From Pontibacter pamirensis (GTDB lineage Bacteria > Bacteroidota > Bacteroidia > Cytophagales > Hymenobacteraceae), in contig NZ_SSNI01000052.1 of assembly GCF_010015475.1 (NCBI RefSeq), positions 1 to 34,924 of the forward strand: a stretch of DNA of 34,924 nucleotides, written 5' to 3'. The position numbers and the translations under genes were made by a program. Positions 1 through 7,757 of this stretch are shown here, in pieces; positions within the stretch are counted from its first letter, which is position 1; each line of letters begins with the position of its first letter. Under the pieces are notes generated by a model. It worked only from the letters and a program-made list of their open reading frames with translations. It did no database searches and had not been told where the DNA came from.

Positions 1-152
1 TGAAAGCCATGTTTGGGACATGTTGGCGAAGCTTTGGCCAACGAATAAAAGGCGCTGCATCTAGTACAGTATATTTCCAAATTGCTATATTTAACTAAAA
101 AACAGACGGAGGTTTTTAGACAAACTGCCGTTAGCATACATAGAAATTCATA
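1..152. other. AT-rich non-coding left edge with a GTTAGCA motif
   Basis: I see no open reading frame with support here. The stretch is AT-rich and ends at the start codon of the first lipoprotein gene. GTTAGCA lies at 130-136, and its exact reverse complement TGCTAAC lies at 774-780, just after that gene's stop, so the gene is bracketed by inverted 7-mers. This recalls gene-cassette boundaries, but the link is an inference. Confidence 0.3.
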
Positions 153-764
153 ATGAAAAAAGGAAGTTTGCTGATACCATTCATTGTTTTGAGCATTGGA
201 TGTGCTAATGATCCCAATGATACCCAAGCAAATGAAAGTCCTTCTGATACAGTAGTTCAGTCAGAAAGCTTAGGTAATGTCTCGAAAGCCCAGACAAGTT
301 TAGAAGAACAAAAATACGTACTTGGGGAATTGATTTACTTGCAACAAAAGGTTGAGAGTGGCGACTACAGTCAAGTCGAGCAGTTCATTAGCCAAGTTGA
401 AGCTTACATATCAGCACAACCGAACCAAATGACTGCAGAACAGCGGTTGAACTTTCCTCAACTCACAAAGAAAGATTTAATAGACTTTCTTAAGTCCATT
501 GATATGGATTCACTAAAGGCAAACGGGAGCTTTGATAAAAAGTATTCCTTTGGCTCTGCACCGAAAGAGTTCAAACCTGATAACGAAGAATGTCCTGATT
601 TACTCATACTCTCTGTAGACAACAATTCGAGTGAAGTTAGCTTATTGTCAAGGAATAGCTTTTTAGTGGATGAAGATATTGGCTGTGCCGAGTCAGCAAC
701 CATACACGTTTTCACATTTGAAAACGGAGTACTACAGCTTAAAAAAATGGACTATGTGGGGTAG
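153..764 (+). CDS. hypothetical lipoprotein, 203 aa
   Basis: I do not recognise the family. The first 16 residues are a short basic n-region and hydrophobic core, followed by Cys17 in an LSIGC context, so export and lipidation are likely; the Ser at -3 makes the lipobox slightly atypical. Residues 18-50 are low-complexity (Asn, Ser, Thr, Glu), a usual lipoprotein tether. The rest is mixed alpha/beta, with Cys at about 148 and 178 that could form a disulfide. Base composition is clearly more AT-rich than the genes beyond 1860. It stands alone, 95 bp before the next gene, and is bracketed by inverted GTTAGCA/TGCTAAC motifs. The function is unknown. Confidence 0.7.
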   Translation: MKKGSLLIPFIVLSIGCANDPNDTQANESPSDTVVQSESLGNVSKAQTSLEEQKYVLGELIYLQQKVESGDYSQVEQFISQVEAYISAQPNQMTAEQRLNFPQLTKKDLIDFLKSIDMDSLKANGSFDKKYSFGSAPKEFKPDNEECPDLLILSVDNNSSEVSLLSRNSFLVDEDIGCAESATIHVFTFENGVLQLKKMDYVG

Positions 765-773
765 AACTAAGTG

Positions 774-839
774 TGCTAACCCAGCAAAGGCTTTAGTCAC
801 GGCTACGCCTCGTCCATAGCCTGTCCAAGACCGTTACCA
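774..839. other. possible cassette-type recombination joint (attC-like)
   Basis: The intergenic sequence after the first lipoprotein begins with TGCTAAC (774-780) and ends with GTTACCA (833-839), about 50 bp apart, the general arrangement of inverted simple sites in integron attC sites. The match to the RYYYAAC...GTTRRRY consensus is imperfect and no integrase is visible. This is a weak, purely sequence-based suggestion. Confidence 0.2.
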
Positions 840-859
840 TTAGTAATCAAAATAGAATA

Positions 860-1243
860 ATGAGGTTTCTTCCAAAAGCAATATGGATTCTAATCCCAGT
901 ACTTCTAATGAAGTGCAACGGAGTGGAATCACCATTTTATTGTTTCGGTGCCTCATCTCCTGTTGATTTAATAATCAAAAACAATGACAACAGTGACCAA
1001 GTATTAACCCTTTTTCAATATACAGATGAAGAAGGATTTAATAGGATTGGGACTCTTAAAGTAAACGCCATGTCAGCAAAAGCAATTTGCTTAGAAAATG
1101 AAGGACCAATTGAGGAAGGGTTATATATCTTTAATGGAGAACAAACACATAAAATTCGCCTAAAAGGAGCTGAGGATTTTGTTCTCAATCTTAATGATTC
1201 AGCTCATCTTGTCACTACACCTTCAGAACTTGAGCATTTGTAG
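860..1243 (+). CDS. hypothetical small secreted protein, 127 aa
   Basis: I do not recognise the family. The N-terminus (residues 1-19) is a basic start followed by a hydrophobic stretch ending in a Cys (LLMKC). It may be a lipoprotein, but Lys at -1 is unusual for signal peptidase II, so a cleaved signal or membrane anchor is also possible. The mature part is short and beta-rich, with runs such as DLIIKN, VLTLFQY and HKIRLKG, compatible with one small beta-sandwich. Codon use is AT-rich, like its neighbours. The next gene starts 8 bases after its stop, so the two are probably co-transcribed. Confidence 0.6.
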   Translation: MRFLPKAIWILIPVLLMKCNGVESPFYCFGASSPVDLIIKNNDNSDQVLTLFQYTDEEGFNRIGTLKVNAMSAKAICLENEGPIEEGLYIFNGEQTHKIRLKGAEDFVLNLNDSAHLVTTPSELEHL

Positions 1244-1251
1244 GACCCTAA

Positions 1252-1698
1252 ATGGTAAAAAAAATCATGATGTATAAAGGCAAACCGACAGAAGGAATAA
1301 AATTTTATGATTTGCTTGTGGAATCTGAGGAATTTACATCTGAGCTAGGTAGAGTCGCTTTGGCTTCTGGGAGATTAGAAGCAGAGTTAATTCTATTTCT
1401 AAAGCGGAATAAAATTACAGGAAATTATAAAAAAGCCACTCTCGGCTCTCTTTTAGACATAGCGAAAATAAACAATTTGCTTGATAAAAATACAATTATT
1501 GCTCTCAGGGAAATTTCGAAACAGCGAAATTATATCACGCACAATATATATGCCCTTTTTACTGACTTAATTGACGAAACTGTGTTAGAGAAAAATAACC
1601 TTTTAGATTCTGATGTTCATCTGTACATAGATAGAGCTTGGCAACTAAAAGAAAATTTAGACGGATTAGCCGATATTATAAAGCAGAAAAATGAATGA
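1252..1698 (+). CDS. HEPN-like hypothetical protein, 148 aa
   Basis: This is a soluble, mostly helical protein without a signal peptide. Residues 92-97 read RNYITH, which fits the Rx4-6H catalytic motif of HEPN-superfamily ribonucleases, including the preferred polar residue (Asn) right after Arg. The helices before it (about 36-52 and 66-90) and after it (about 122-146) fit the four-helix HEPN layout. HEPN proteins are often toxins, antitoxin-paired RNases or defence effectors, but non-catalytic members exist. The motif and helical context are seen; RNase activity is inferred. There is no MNT nucleotidyltransferase partner next to it. The preceding gene is a small exported protein only 8 bases upstream. 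Composition is AT-rich, which suggests transfer. Confidence 0.6.
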   Translation: MVKKIMMYKGKPTEGIKFYDLLVESEEFTSELGRVALASGRLEAELILFLKRNKITGNYKKATLGSLLDIAKINNLLDKNTIIALREISKQRNYITHNIYALFTDLIDETVLEKNNLLDSDVHLYIDRAWQLKENLDGLADIIKQKNE

Positions 1699-1709
1699 TC
1701 ATATAACAA

Positions 1710-1742
1710 AATTACCAGGTTATTGGGCATAAACTGGTAATT
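1710..1742. terminator. hairpin after the HEPN-like gene
   Basis: AATTACCAG (1710-1718) and CTGGTAATT (1734-1742) are perfect 9-bp arms around a 15-base loop, 12 bases after the stop of the HEPN-like gene. There is no T-tract, so it may be a weak terminator or an mRNA 3' stabiliser. The remaining sequence to 1859 shows nothing further that I can name. Confidence 0.35.
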
Positions 1743-1859
1743 CAGGCATAATAGTCATTGATAAGCTGAACAGAAGCCAGAAACTGATGTGCCATTAAAT
1801 GCCTAACACCAAGTTTAAAGCAAAGCCAGCAACTATCAGTTGAAAATCAGCAATCAACT

Positions 1860-2939
1860 TTAATGCGTCAGGGCTGATTTTATCATGATGAACTCATTGA
1901 TGTTGTCGGTGTTGATGACACCGGCGAGGCGGCCGTTTTCCAGCACAGGGTAAAGGGGCACACGGGTTTTCTGAAGTTCTGTATAGGCATCCGAGAGTTT
2001 GTCCTGCACGTTGAATGTTTTCACATCTGCAGTCATTATCTCCACAACCGGTAGCTGCATTTGCTCTTCCTTTACGGCCTGTATTAACTGGGAGCGGGTG
2101 AGGGTGCCTACTACGGCTCCTGCCTCCTCTACCACGAACTCATGCTCAGAGCCCATCAGTAACTTGTTTAAAGCTTCCCGTACCGTTTCGGTTGGAGCCA
2201 GGGTCACAAAATTCGTCATCATGCCTTCGCGCACGCTGTGGCCACGCAGGTAATCGAGGTGCTGCACGAGGATGTTTTCTGAGTAAGCCCCGAAAAACAC
2301 GAAAGCGCCAATCAGAATCAGGAAAGGATTGTACATGAAGCCGATAAAGACAAAAGCGATGGCTAAAAACTGTCCTAAATTGGCTGCAATTTGTGTGGCG
2401 CGTACCCGGCCTAACTTAAAAGCCAGCAACGCCCGGAGTACCCGCCCACCATCCATCGGGAAGGCAGGAATGGCATTGAACACCACCAGCACCACATTCA
2501 CGAAAAGCAGCAGGTAAAAAAAGTTAGCAGGCGTGATGCGCAAAAAGAACTCTTCTGAAAACGAATTGCCCAGGGAGGGCAGCACCAGCCAAAGAATGAA
2601 CGCAATAACCACGTTTACAGCAGGTCCGGCTACGGCAATCGTCAATTCCTTCTTTGGGTCCTGTGGCATCCGTTCCAGACTGGCCACGCCACCAATAGGC
2701 AGCAGCGTAATCATCTTTGTGTTAATGCCGTAGCGCCGCGCCGTCAGCGCATGCCCTAACTCGTGCAGCACCACGCAGAAGAACACGGCAAGAATGAACC
2801 CAATAGCCAGCAATGTAGTAGGAAGGTCGCTCCCGCGCTGAGCTTCGGTAAATGCCACCCAGCCCAGCAGCAGCGCAAATGTCCAGTGTACGAGTATTTT
2901 TATGCCGGCAATCCGCCCAAGGTTAAGTGACCATTTCAT
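1860..2939 (-). CDS. M50-family site-2 protease with CBS domains (SpoIVFB-like)
   Basis: This is an intramembrane zinc metalloprotease. HELGH at residues 59-63 is the metal-binding HExxH in a membrane helix, and NAIPAFPMDGGR at about 155-166 supplies the third ligand, Asp163. Four to six hydrophobic helices fill residues 12-30, 40-60, 100-120, 140-160 and 185-225, and the cytoplasmic C-terminus (about 235-359) holds two CBS repeats that could sense adenine nucleotides. The length of 359 aa fits the SpoIVFB/CBS subfamily. No PDZ domain is seen, unlike RseP. The substrate is unknown. It lies last in the minus-strand run behind the LLM oxidoreductase (35-bp gap), so co-transcription with the trehalose/ASRT genes is possible. 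Confidence 0.93.
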   Translation of the reverse strand: MKWSLNLGRIAGIKILVHWTFALLLGWVAFTEAQRGSDLPTTLLAIGFILAVFFCVVLHELGHALTARRYGINTKMITLLPIGGVASLERMPQDPKKELTIAVAGPAVNVVIAFILWLVLPSLGNSFSEEFFLRITPANFFYLLLFVNVVLVVFNAIPAFPMDGGRVLRALLAFKLGRVRATQIAANLGQFLAIAFVFIGFMYNPFLILIGAFVFFGAYSENILVQHLDYLRGHSVREGMMTNFVTLAPTETVREALNKLLMGSEHEFVVEEAGAVVGTLTRSQLIQAVKEEQMQLPVVEIMTADVKTFNVQDKLSDAYTELQKTRVPLYPVLENGRLAGVINTDNINEFIMIKSALTH

Positions 2940-2974
2940 ATCTTTCTTTTTTTTACCCGCTGCCTGTACCCTGG

Positions 2975-3937
2975 CTAACGCGCCAGTTGGGGCAGCACCT
3001 TCTCCCCAAATAAATCTATAAAATGCTCCTGCTGTAGGTTTACGTTGTGCAGGATAAGCTGTGTAAAGCCTAGATCAATGTATTGCTGCAACCACTCCTG
3101 GTACTGCCCCGGCTCGGTAGAAATGAGCACATGCTCTTTCATAATGTCTTTTTTGACCACCTGTGCTGCTTCCTGCAGCTGTTTGGCCGTACGCAGTTCT
3201 GTGAGAACGCTGCTGGTAAATATGTTAGAGCGCCACTGCTCATAAGCCCCCTGCACGGCTTCTTCCTCCGAATCAGCAAACGAGACTTCTACTTTCAGGT
3301 TCATCGGCTTTCCTTCTCCGCCACCCCTATGGAAAGCATCTACCATCTTTTTCAACTCTTTAGGCGGACGGGCGGTGGTCAAGAGGGCATCGGCCCAGCC
3401 TCCTACCCACTCAGCCGTTTCCGGTGTTATAGCTGCTCCTAAAATGTTTGGAGGCGTGGCAGGGCGTGTGAAAAGTGTGGCATCCTCTACTGTTACAAGC
3501 CCGTGATGCGTGACGGTCTCACCGGCCCAGAGAGCCCGGATAATATCGACACACTCTTTCAGACGCGTGTTGCGGTCTCGTTTTACAGGCCACACAGTAC
3601 CCGTAATATGCTCGTTCAGGTTCTGCCCGGTACCCAGCGCAATATCGAAGCGGTTGGGGAACATTTCGGCCAGCGTGGCTGCTGCCTGAGCGATAATGGC
3701 TGGATGGTAGCGTTGGCCGGGGGCATTTACTACGCTGAAGGTAAGGTTTGTCGCCTGCAGCGCTGCGCCCAGCCACGACCATGCAAAGCCGCTTTCGCCC
3801 TGCTCATGGCTCCAGGGGTGAAAATGATCAGAAGAATTACAACTCTGGAAACCCGCCTGCTCCGCCCGCTGGGCATATTTTAGCAAAGCGCTGGGCTTGA
3901 ATTGCTCATGCGATGCCTGGTATCCTATCTTTATCAT
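2975..3937 (-). CDS. LLM-class flavin oxidoreductase, non-F420 type (TIGR03885-like)
   Basis: This is a bacterial-luciferase-like (LLM) TIM-barrel oxidoreductase of 320 aa. Typical features are the N-terminal MIKIGYQASHEQF, the SSDHFHPW segment at about 36-43, the ALGTGQNLNEH loop at about 100-110, and the ILGAAITPETAEWVGGWADALLT region. The TIGR03885 clade resembles F420-dependent dehydrogenases but occurs in bacteria that do not make F420, so FMN is the likely cofactor. The substrate is unknown. It follows the GH13 gene by 111 bp on the same strand. In my recollection this clade is often found near alpha-amylase-type enzymes, which would support a shared sugar or stress role. Family confidence is high; the exact reaction is not known. 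Confidence 0.88.
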   Translation of the reverse strand: MIKIGYQASHEQFKPSALLKYAQRAEQAGFQSCNSSDHFHPWSHEQGESGFAWSWLGAALQATNLTFSVVNAPGQRYHPAIIAQAAATLAEMFPNRFDIALGTGQNLNEHITGTVWPVKRDRNTRLKECVDIIRALWAGETVTHHGLVTVEDATLFTRPATPPNILGAAITPETAEWVGGWADALLTTARPPKELKKMVDAFHRGGGEGKPMNLKVEVSFADSEEEAVQGAYEQWRSNIFTSSVLTELRTAKQLQEAAQVVKKDIMKEHVLISTEPGQYQEWLQQYIDLGFTQLILHNVNLQQEHFIDLFGEKVLPQLAR

Positions 3938-4048
3938 AAATTTTGCTTTACCGTTCGTTTTCTCTTGTGTGCTGTGGCTTTTCTGGATCGGTTATATACC
4001 TGTAGCCATCGCCTATGGTTTTTATCTTTTATCTATACGAGGCACGCG

Positions 4049-5707
4049 CTACTGCTCTCCACCCTCCTGTACACCTGGCGTCAGCCTGAACCACCGGTAA
4101 CCATAAGTCCCCAACTCCAGCACGTTTTCATTTGAAACGGGATGGCTGTAAGCCTGGTCACTCAAAAGCTCCAGCGTTTCAGATGCTTTGCTGAAAATAT
4201 CAGGTATACCAAGCGAAACGGCCTCCTTGCCCAGGTTATGGAAAGCTACGATGGTGGAAACAGAGGGAAGCGTACAACTATGTGCAAAAACTGCTTTGTT
4301 GCCTGTATCCAGAACGCGCCATTCTCCTTTCCCGATCTCATGGCTTTGTCTGCGGATTCTGATAATGCGCTCCATCCAGTTGAGCAGCGAGGAGGTATCC
4401 CGCTGTTGTTTCATAACCGACACTTGCTTATAGCCATAGGTCCCCTCACTGATAACAGGACGTACGAGGTTTTGAGAGGGAGCGGTGGAAAAGCCTCCGT
4501 TTACGGAGGTGGAAGACCACTGCATTGCCGTACGCACACTTATGCGGCCGGGCAACGACAAGTCATCGCCCATGCCTATTTCAGCGCCATACTGTATGAG
4601 CGGTGTACCGGGCAGGCTGAACATCAGGCTATAGCAAAGCTCAATGCGCTGCCTGTCATTCTCCAACATAGAAGCCAGCCTGCGGCGGATGCCGTGGCCG
4701 AAGATTTGCATGTCTTTTTCAGGGGCGAAGGCATCGAAGGTTTCCTGTATCTCGTCTTTCTCCAGGTCTACCAGCGTTAGCTCATCGTGGTGCCTCAGAA
4801 AATTGAGCCAGGTGCAGGTTTCTGGTTTAGAAGGCAACAGGTCAAACCCTTTCTTAAGCGGGGCGGCTTCCTGCAAGGCCATCGCATGAAACACGTGTTG
4901 GTTCATCAGGAAGTTGAAGGCTATGTGCATGCGATGGTCATCCTGAAAGAAGTTGCCTATTATCTCGGGAGGTCCTGTGGCCTCGGCAAGCAGAATACCG
5001 TTTTCGCTGTGCGTGTTTATGAAAGCGCGCATATCGTCGAGCAGTTCGTAGAAATCTTCTGTGTCTTCCTCACTGTCGGTTTGCACCAGTATGTGTGCAG
5101 CGTCTATTCTAAAGCCTGCCACTCCCAGCGCCAGCCAGAAGCCCATGATATTAAAAATCTCTTTATGAACTTCCGGGTTCATAATTTTCAGGTCAGGCTG
5201 GTGGCTGTAAAACCGGTGCAGGTAATACTCTTTCGCTACCTCATCATAAGACCAAATGTCGTCCTCTTCACCGCCAAACATAGGCGCTGCATGCGACTCC
5301 TCCGGCTTTTCCTTTCGCCAGATATAGTAGTTATAGTATTTAGAGTTTTTATCTCTTCTGGCCTCCTGAAACCAGGGGTGCTCCTCAGAGGTATGGTTCA
5401 CTACCAGGTCCACGACCACCCGCATGCCGCGCTCTTTCGCTTCCCGGACAAAGGCAGTAAAATCACCTAAAGTACCCAGCCGCTCATCTACGTTATAATA
5501 GTCCATCACATCATAGCCATTGTCCCTGCCCGGGCTTGGGTAGAACGGCAAAAGCCATATACATGTAACGCCCAGCGTCGCCAGGTAATCCAACCGGCTG
5601 ATGAGCCCCTGAAAGTCTCCGGTGCCGTCTCCGTCTGAGTCCTGGAATGTCTCCACATCAAGGGCATACCATACGCCCGATTTGTACCAAAGGTCTTTTT
5701 CTCTCAT
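4049..5707 (-). CDS. GH13 alpha-amylase family enzyme, trehalose-synthase-like
   Basis: A 552-aa GH13 enzyme most like maltose/trehalose glucosyltransferase (TreS). Conserved regions are DLVVNH (100-105), GFRIDAAH with nucleophile Asp202, ILLAEA with acid/base Glu242, and FLRHHDELT with stabiliser Asp308. The downstream segments GIRRRLA, SLPGTPLIQYGAEIGMGDD and VRTAMQWS are TreS-like. It departs from textbook TreS at RHHDE (usually RNHDE) and DAAH (usually DAVP), so the true reaction may be another alpha-glucan or disaccharide transfer. The C-terminal ~100 residues form the usual beta domain. No signal peptide is present, so it is cytoplasmic. It starts 12 bases after the ASRT gene and is almost certainly in its operon, which suggests compatible-solute or stress metabolism. 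Confidence 0.9.
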   Translation of the reverse strand: MREKDLWYKSGVWYALDVETFQDSDGDGTGDFQGLISRLDYLATLGVTCIWLLPFYPSPGRDNGYDVMDYYNVDERLGTLGDFTAFVREAKERGMRVVVDLVVNHTSEEHPWFQEARRDKNSKYYNYYIWRKEKPEESHAAPMFGGEEDDIWSYDEVAKEYYLHRFYSHQPDLKIMNPEVHKEIFNIMGFWLALGVAGFRIDAAHILVQTDSEEDTEDFYELLDDMRAFINTHSENGILLAEATGPPEIIGNFFQDDHRMHIAFNFLMNQHVFHAMALQEAAPLKKGFDLLPSKPETCTWLNFLRHHDELTLVDLEKDEIQETFDAFAPEKDMQIFGHGIRRRLASMLENDRQRIELCYSLMFSLPGTPLIQYGAEIGMGDDLSLPGRISVRTAMQWSSTSVNGGFSTAPSQNLVRPVISEGTYGYKQVSVMKQQRDTSSLLNWMERIIRIRRQSHEIGKGEWRVLDTGNKAVFAHSCTLPSVSTIVAFHNLGKEAVSLGIPDIFSKASETLELLSDQAYSHPVSNENVLELGTYGYRWFRLTPGVQEGGEQ

Positions 5708-5719
5708 TATATATGTTTC

Positions 5720-6106
5720 TTAGAATGTATTTACAGGAAAAGCCATGGTGCTGAGCAGTGCGTTCTCTGCCTGACGTGAATCAAGGCGGGTATGCTGCAC
5801 CACCACCGGTATGTCCGACTCTATTACGCTGGCATAGTCGGTGTCTGTCGGCATTGGCTGCGGGTCTTTGAGGTCGTTAAAGCGGATGTGTTTGGTACGT
5901 CTGGAGGGTACTGTTTCTTCGTATGGTCCCACCGGATCACGATCGCTGAAATATACCCAGATTTTGACATGGGCATCTTGATCAGAAGTGTTTAGAATGC
6001 AGGCAGTTTCGTGGCTGGTGAATTCTGGTTCGGGCCCGTTGCCATAGGATGGGATGTAGCCCTCTGCAATGGCCCATACCTTGTGGCCAATTAGTTTGTC
6101 TTTCAT
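5720..6106 (-). CDS. sensory rhodopsin transducer (ASRT) family protein
   Basis: A 128-aa protein matching the Anabaena sensory rhodopsin transducer family almost end to end. Recognisable segments are AIAEGYIPSYGNGPEPEFTS (13-31), HETACILNTSDQDAHV, IRFNDL (75-79) and DYASVIESDIPVVVQHTRLD (90-109). ASRT forms a soluble beta-rich tetramer and in Anabaena binds a microbial rhodopsin; many bacteria carry the family without one, and a sugar- or nucleotide-related sensing role has been suggested. No rhodopsin gene is in this window. It is the first gene of a minus-strand operon with the GH13 enzyme, so a ligand-sensing or regulatory role tied to trehalose or maltose metabolism is the best inference. 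Family identity is firm; its role here is not. Confidence 0.92.
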   Translation of the reverse strand: MKDKLIGHKVWAIAEGYIPSYGNGPEPEFTSHETACILNTSDQDAHVKIWVYFSDRDPVGPYEETVPSRRTKHIRFNDLKDPQPMPTDTDYASVIESDIPVVVQHTRLDSRQAENALLSTMAFPVNTF

Positions 6107-6378
6107 AGTATGTGGTTATACTAGTGCGTGTATAGAACATGACGCAATGTCTACCTCATACTACGGCTATATTCTAAAAGATGATATGGAAACAAAGGCC
6201 TACACACTTCGAGCGTCGCAGAGGGCGGAAATCCTGCTTCTTTATTTCTATGGAAAGTTTACCATGAGCTTTATTTAGTGGTGTTTTTTGATGGTATGAT
6301 GGTGATATTTCTCTGTACACACAACTGTGTTTGTTAAGACGCATCAGAACAAAGATTTTTTCAGTATCCTTATGTAAT

Positions 6379-6792
6379 ATGACTGACTTACAAACAAGAG
6401 ATTTAGAAAGAGAGCTACAGTTTCAGGCATCCAGAAGCGGGGGTGCCGGGGGGCAGAATGTAAATAAAGTAGCCACTAAAATAGAACTGCGGTTCGATGT
6501 GCAGCAATCTGAACTATTAACGGAGGAGGAAAAGGCGCTGATACAGGAAAAGCTGGCCAACCGCATTAACAACGAAGGTTATCTGCAGTTGACCTGCCAG
6601 ACCGAACGCACGCAGCTGCGAAACAAAGAAACCTGCATCAATCGCTTTTATGAACTGCTGCGCCAGGCCCTCACCAAACAGAAGAAGCGCAAAGCCACAA
6701 AGCCTTCCCGGGCTAGTGTCAGAAGGCGCCTTGAAGGCAAGAAACGGCAGGCGGAGAAAAAGTCGAACCGCGGCTTTCGGGGCGATTACTAA
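6379..6792 (+). CDS. arfB: ribosome-rescue peptidyl-tRNA hydrolase ArfB (YaeJ)
   Basis: A release-factor-like protein of 137 aa from the start at 6379, chosen because MTDLQTRDLERELQF is the normal family start; the upstream in-frame extension (from 6331) lacks similarity. The catalytic GGQ lies at residues 24-26 in SGGAGGQNVNKVATKIELR, typical of ArfB and of RF domain 3. The C-terminal ~35 residues are very basic (KKRKATKPSRASVRRRLEGK), the tail that enters the empty mRNA channel of stalled ribosomes. It lacks the codon-recognition domain of RF1/RF2. It hydrolyses peptidyl-tRNA on non-stop complexes. Its stop overlaps the convergent NTF2-like gene by four bases. Confidence 0.93.
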   Translation: MTDLQTRDLERELQFQASRSGGAGGQNVNKVATKIELRFDVQQSELLTEEEKALIQEKLANRINNEGYLQLTCQTERTQLRNKETCINRFYELLRQALTKQKKRKATKPSRASVRRRLEGKKRQAEKKSNRGFRGDY

Positions 6793-7220
6793 GGCTCAAA
6801 ATATTTTGCTGGTATTATCCTGCCCTCTGCCTGATCATTCCAGACCATGGAGTAGACGTACCAGCAGCCTTCTACCTGTATAAACTGTATGCTATTGATG
6901 CCTGTAGCAGCAGGCTCCGCTCCGTCCTCCTCCAGGAAAGCCTCGTACGTGCTAAAGCGCTGGGCTATTTTACCGAATATTTCTGTTCTTGAAGCGACCT
7001 CCCGCTCCTGAAAGAAAACTAAATTCCCGGTCTTCATTCGTCCTTCCACAACATCTATAAACTGCTGTACCGAGAACTCCTGTGGCAGATTTCCATTACA
7101 ATTCGCTAGCTTGCCTCCTTCATAAAACAGCGTTTTAAGCCGCTGCAGGTCTGGTCGCGTGCCCTTCTTAAAGCTAACGCTCTGGTACAACGCCTGTGTG
7201 ATTTCGTCTATGTCTTGCAT
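6789..7220 (-). CDS. NTF2-like (SnoaL-type) small protein, 143 aa
   Basis: A small cytoplasmic protein with the NTF2/SnoaL cone-fold pattern: an N-terminal helix pair (IDEITQALYQSVSFKKG, then RLKTLFYEGGKL), a long helix near FIDVVEGRMKTG, and strands ending in INSIQFIQVEGCWYVYSMVWNDQ and RIIPAKYFEP. The family is used for catalysis or ligand binding, and no specific substrate can be assigned. The gene starts 18 bases downstream of the last stop of the decayed S9 peptidase remnant on the same strand. Its end overlaps the tail of arfB by 4 bases in convergent orientation. Confidence 0.75.
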   Translation of the reverse strand: MQDIDEITQALYQSVSFKKGTRPDLQRLKTLFYEGGKLANCNGNLPQEFSVQQFIDVVEGRMKTGNLVFFQEREVASRTEIFGKIAQRFSTYEAFLEEDGAEPAATGINSIQFIQVEGCWYVYSMVWNDQAEGRIIPAKYFEP

Positions 7221-7238
7221 GGCGGTAATTCAATTCCT

Positions 7239-7582
7239 TTATATTGCGGCGACATCAAAACCCTGCTCATTTTGCATCACCGGTTCCGGGCTTAAGCTTT
7301 GCAGGTCCATTTCATACAGGTCGAAGTACTTCGGGAAGTATGATATCACAAACACCGAATTGTACGTTGAGTTGGTAAGCTGGCGCGACTCACCTCCTGC
7401 TACAGGCACCTCAAAAGCATTGTAAACACCTGTTTCGTTGCTGGAATAAAGTATCTTTGCGTTGTCAGGAGAGAAATCACTGGCTCCGTTGTCTGGTTTT
7501 CGGTGGTGGTGCTTTTATGGCAGCCAGCGAACAGGGCCAACACTGCAAACGCGGCAGGAGCCCAGGCTAATTTTTTTCCCAT
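7239..7582 (-). pseudogene. remnant of a secreted S9-family peptidase (DPP-like)
   Basis: Reading from 7582, the first frame encodes a lipoprotein signal (MGKKLAWAP...ALFAGC) and a TTTENQTTEP linker, then loses sense. In another frame, from about 7480, the sequence resumes as SDFSPDNAKILYSSNETG, VYNAFEVPVAGGESRQLT and NSVFVISYFP, and then jumps to KYFDLYEMDLQ...EQGFDVAAI before a stop at 7239. These pieces match well-separated parts of the N-terminal beta-propeller of Bacteroidota S9 peptidases, so at least two internal deletions and a frameshift are implied. The whole alpha/beta-hydrolase catalytic domain is gone. It cannot make a working peptidase. The peptide spanned by the first frame alone would be 60 aa. 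Confidence 0.75.
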
Positions 7583-7757
7583 GGTTTTGTTCGGCTAAAG
7601 TGCATATAACGGTATAGTAAATTACTGAATTTCAGCCATAAAAGAAACAGGAGGTTTTTGCAGACTGACAGCAGTTGCAAATGCCTTACAAAACAATGCT
7701 GAAACCGTTTTTTCAGGTAAGGTATTTGCTGCCACTGCTAAAAATCATCCTTGGTTT

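Noticed and set aside
6069..6278. Plus-strand 69-residue frame between ASRT and arfB
   Set aside because: It starts inside the ASRT gene on the other strand and shows no protein-like features; this gap more likely holds the ASRT promoter.
7159..7425. Plus-strand 88-residue frame
   Set aside because: It lies antisense to the S9 peptidase remnant and the start of the NTF2-like gene, which explain the sequence better.
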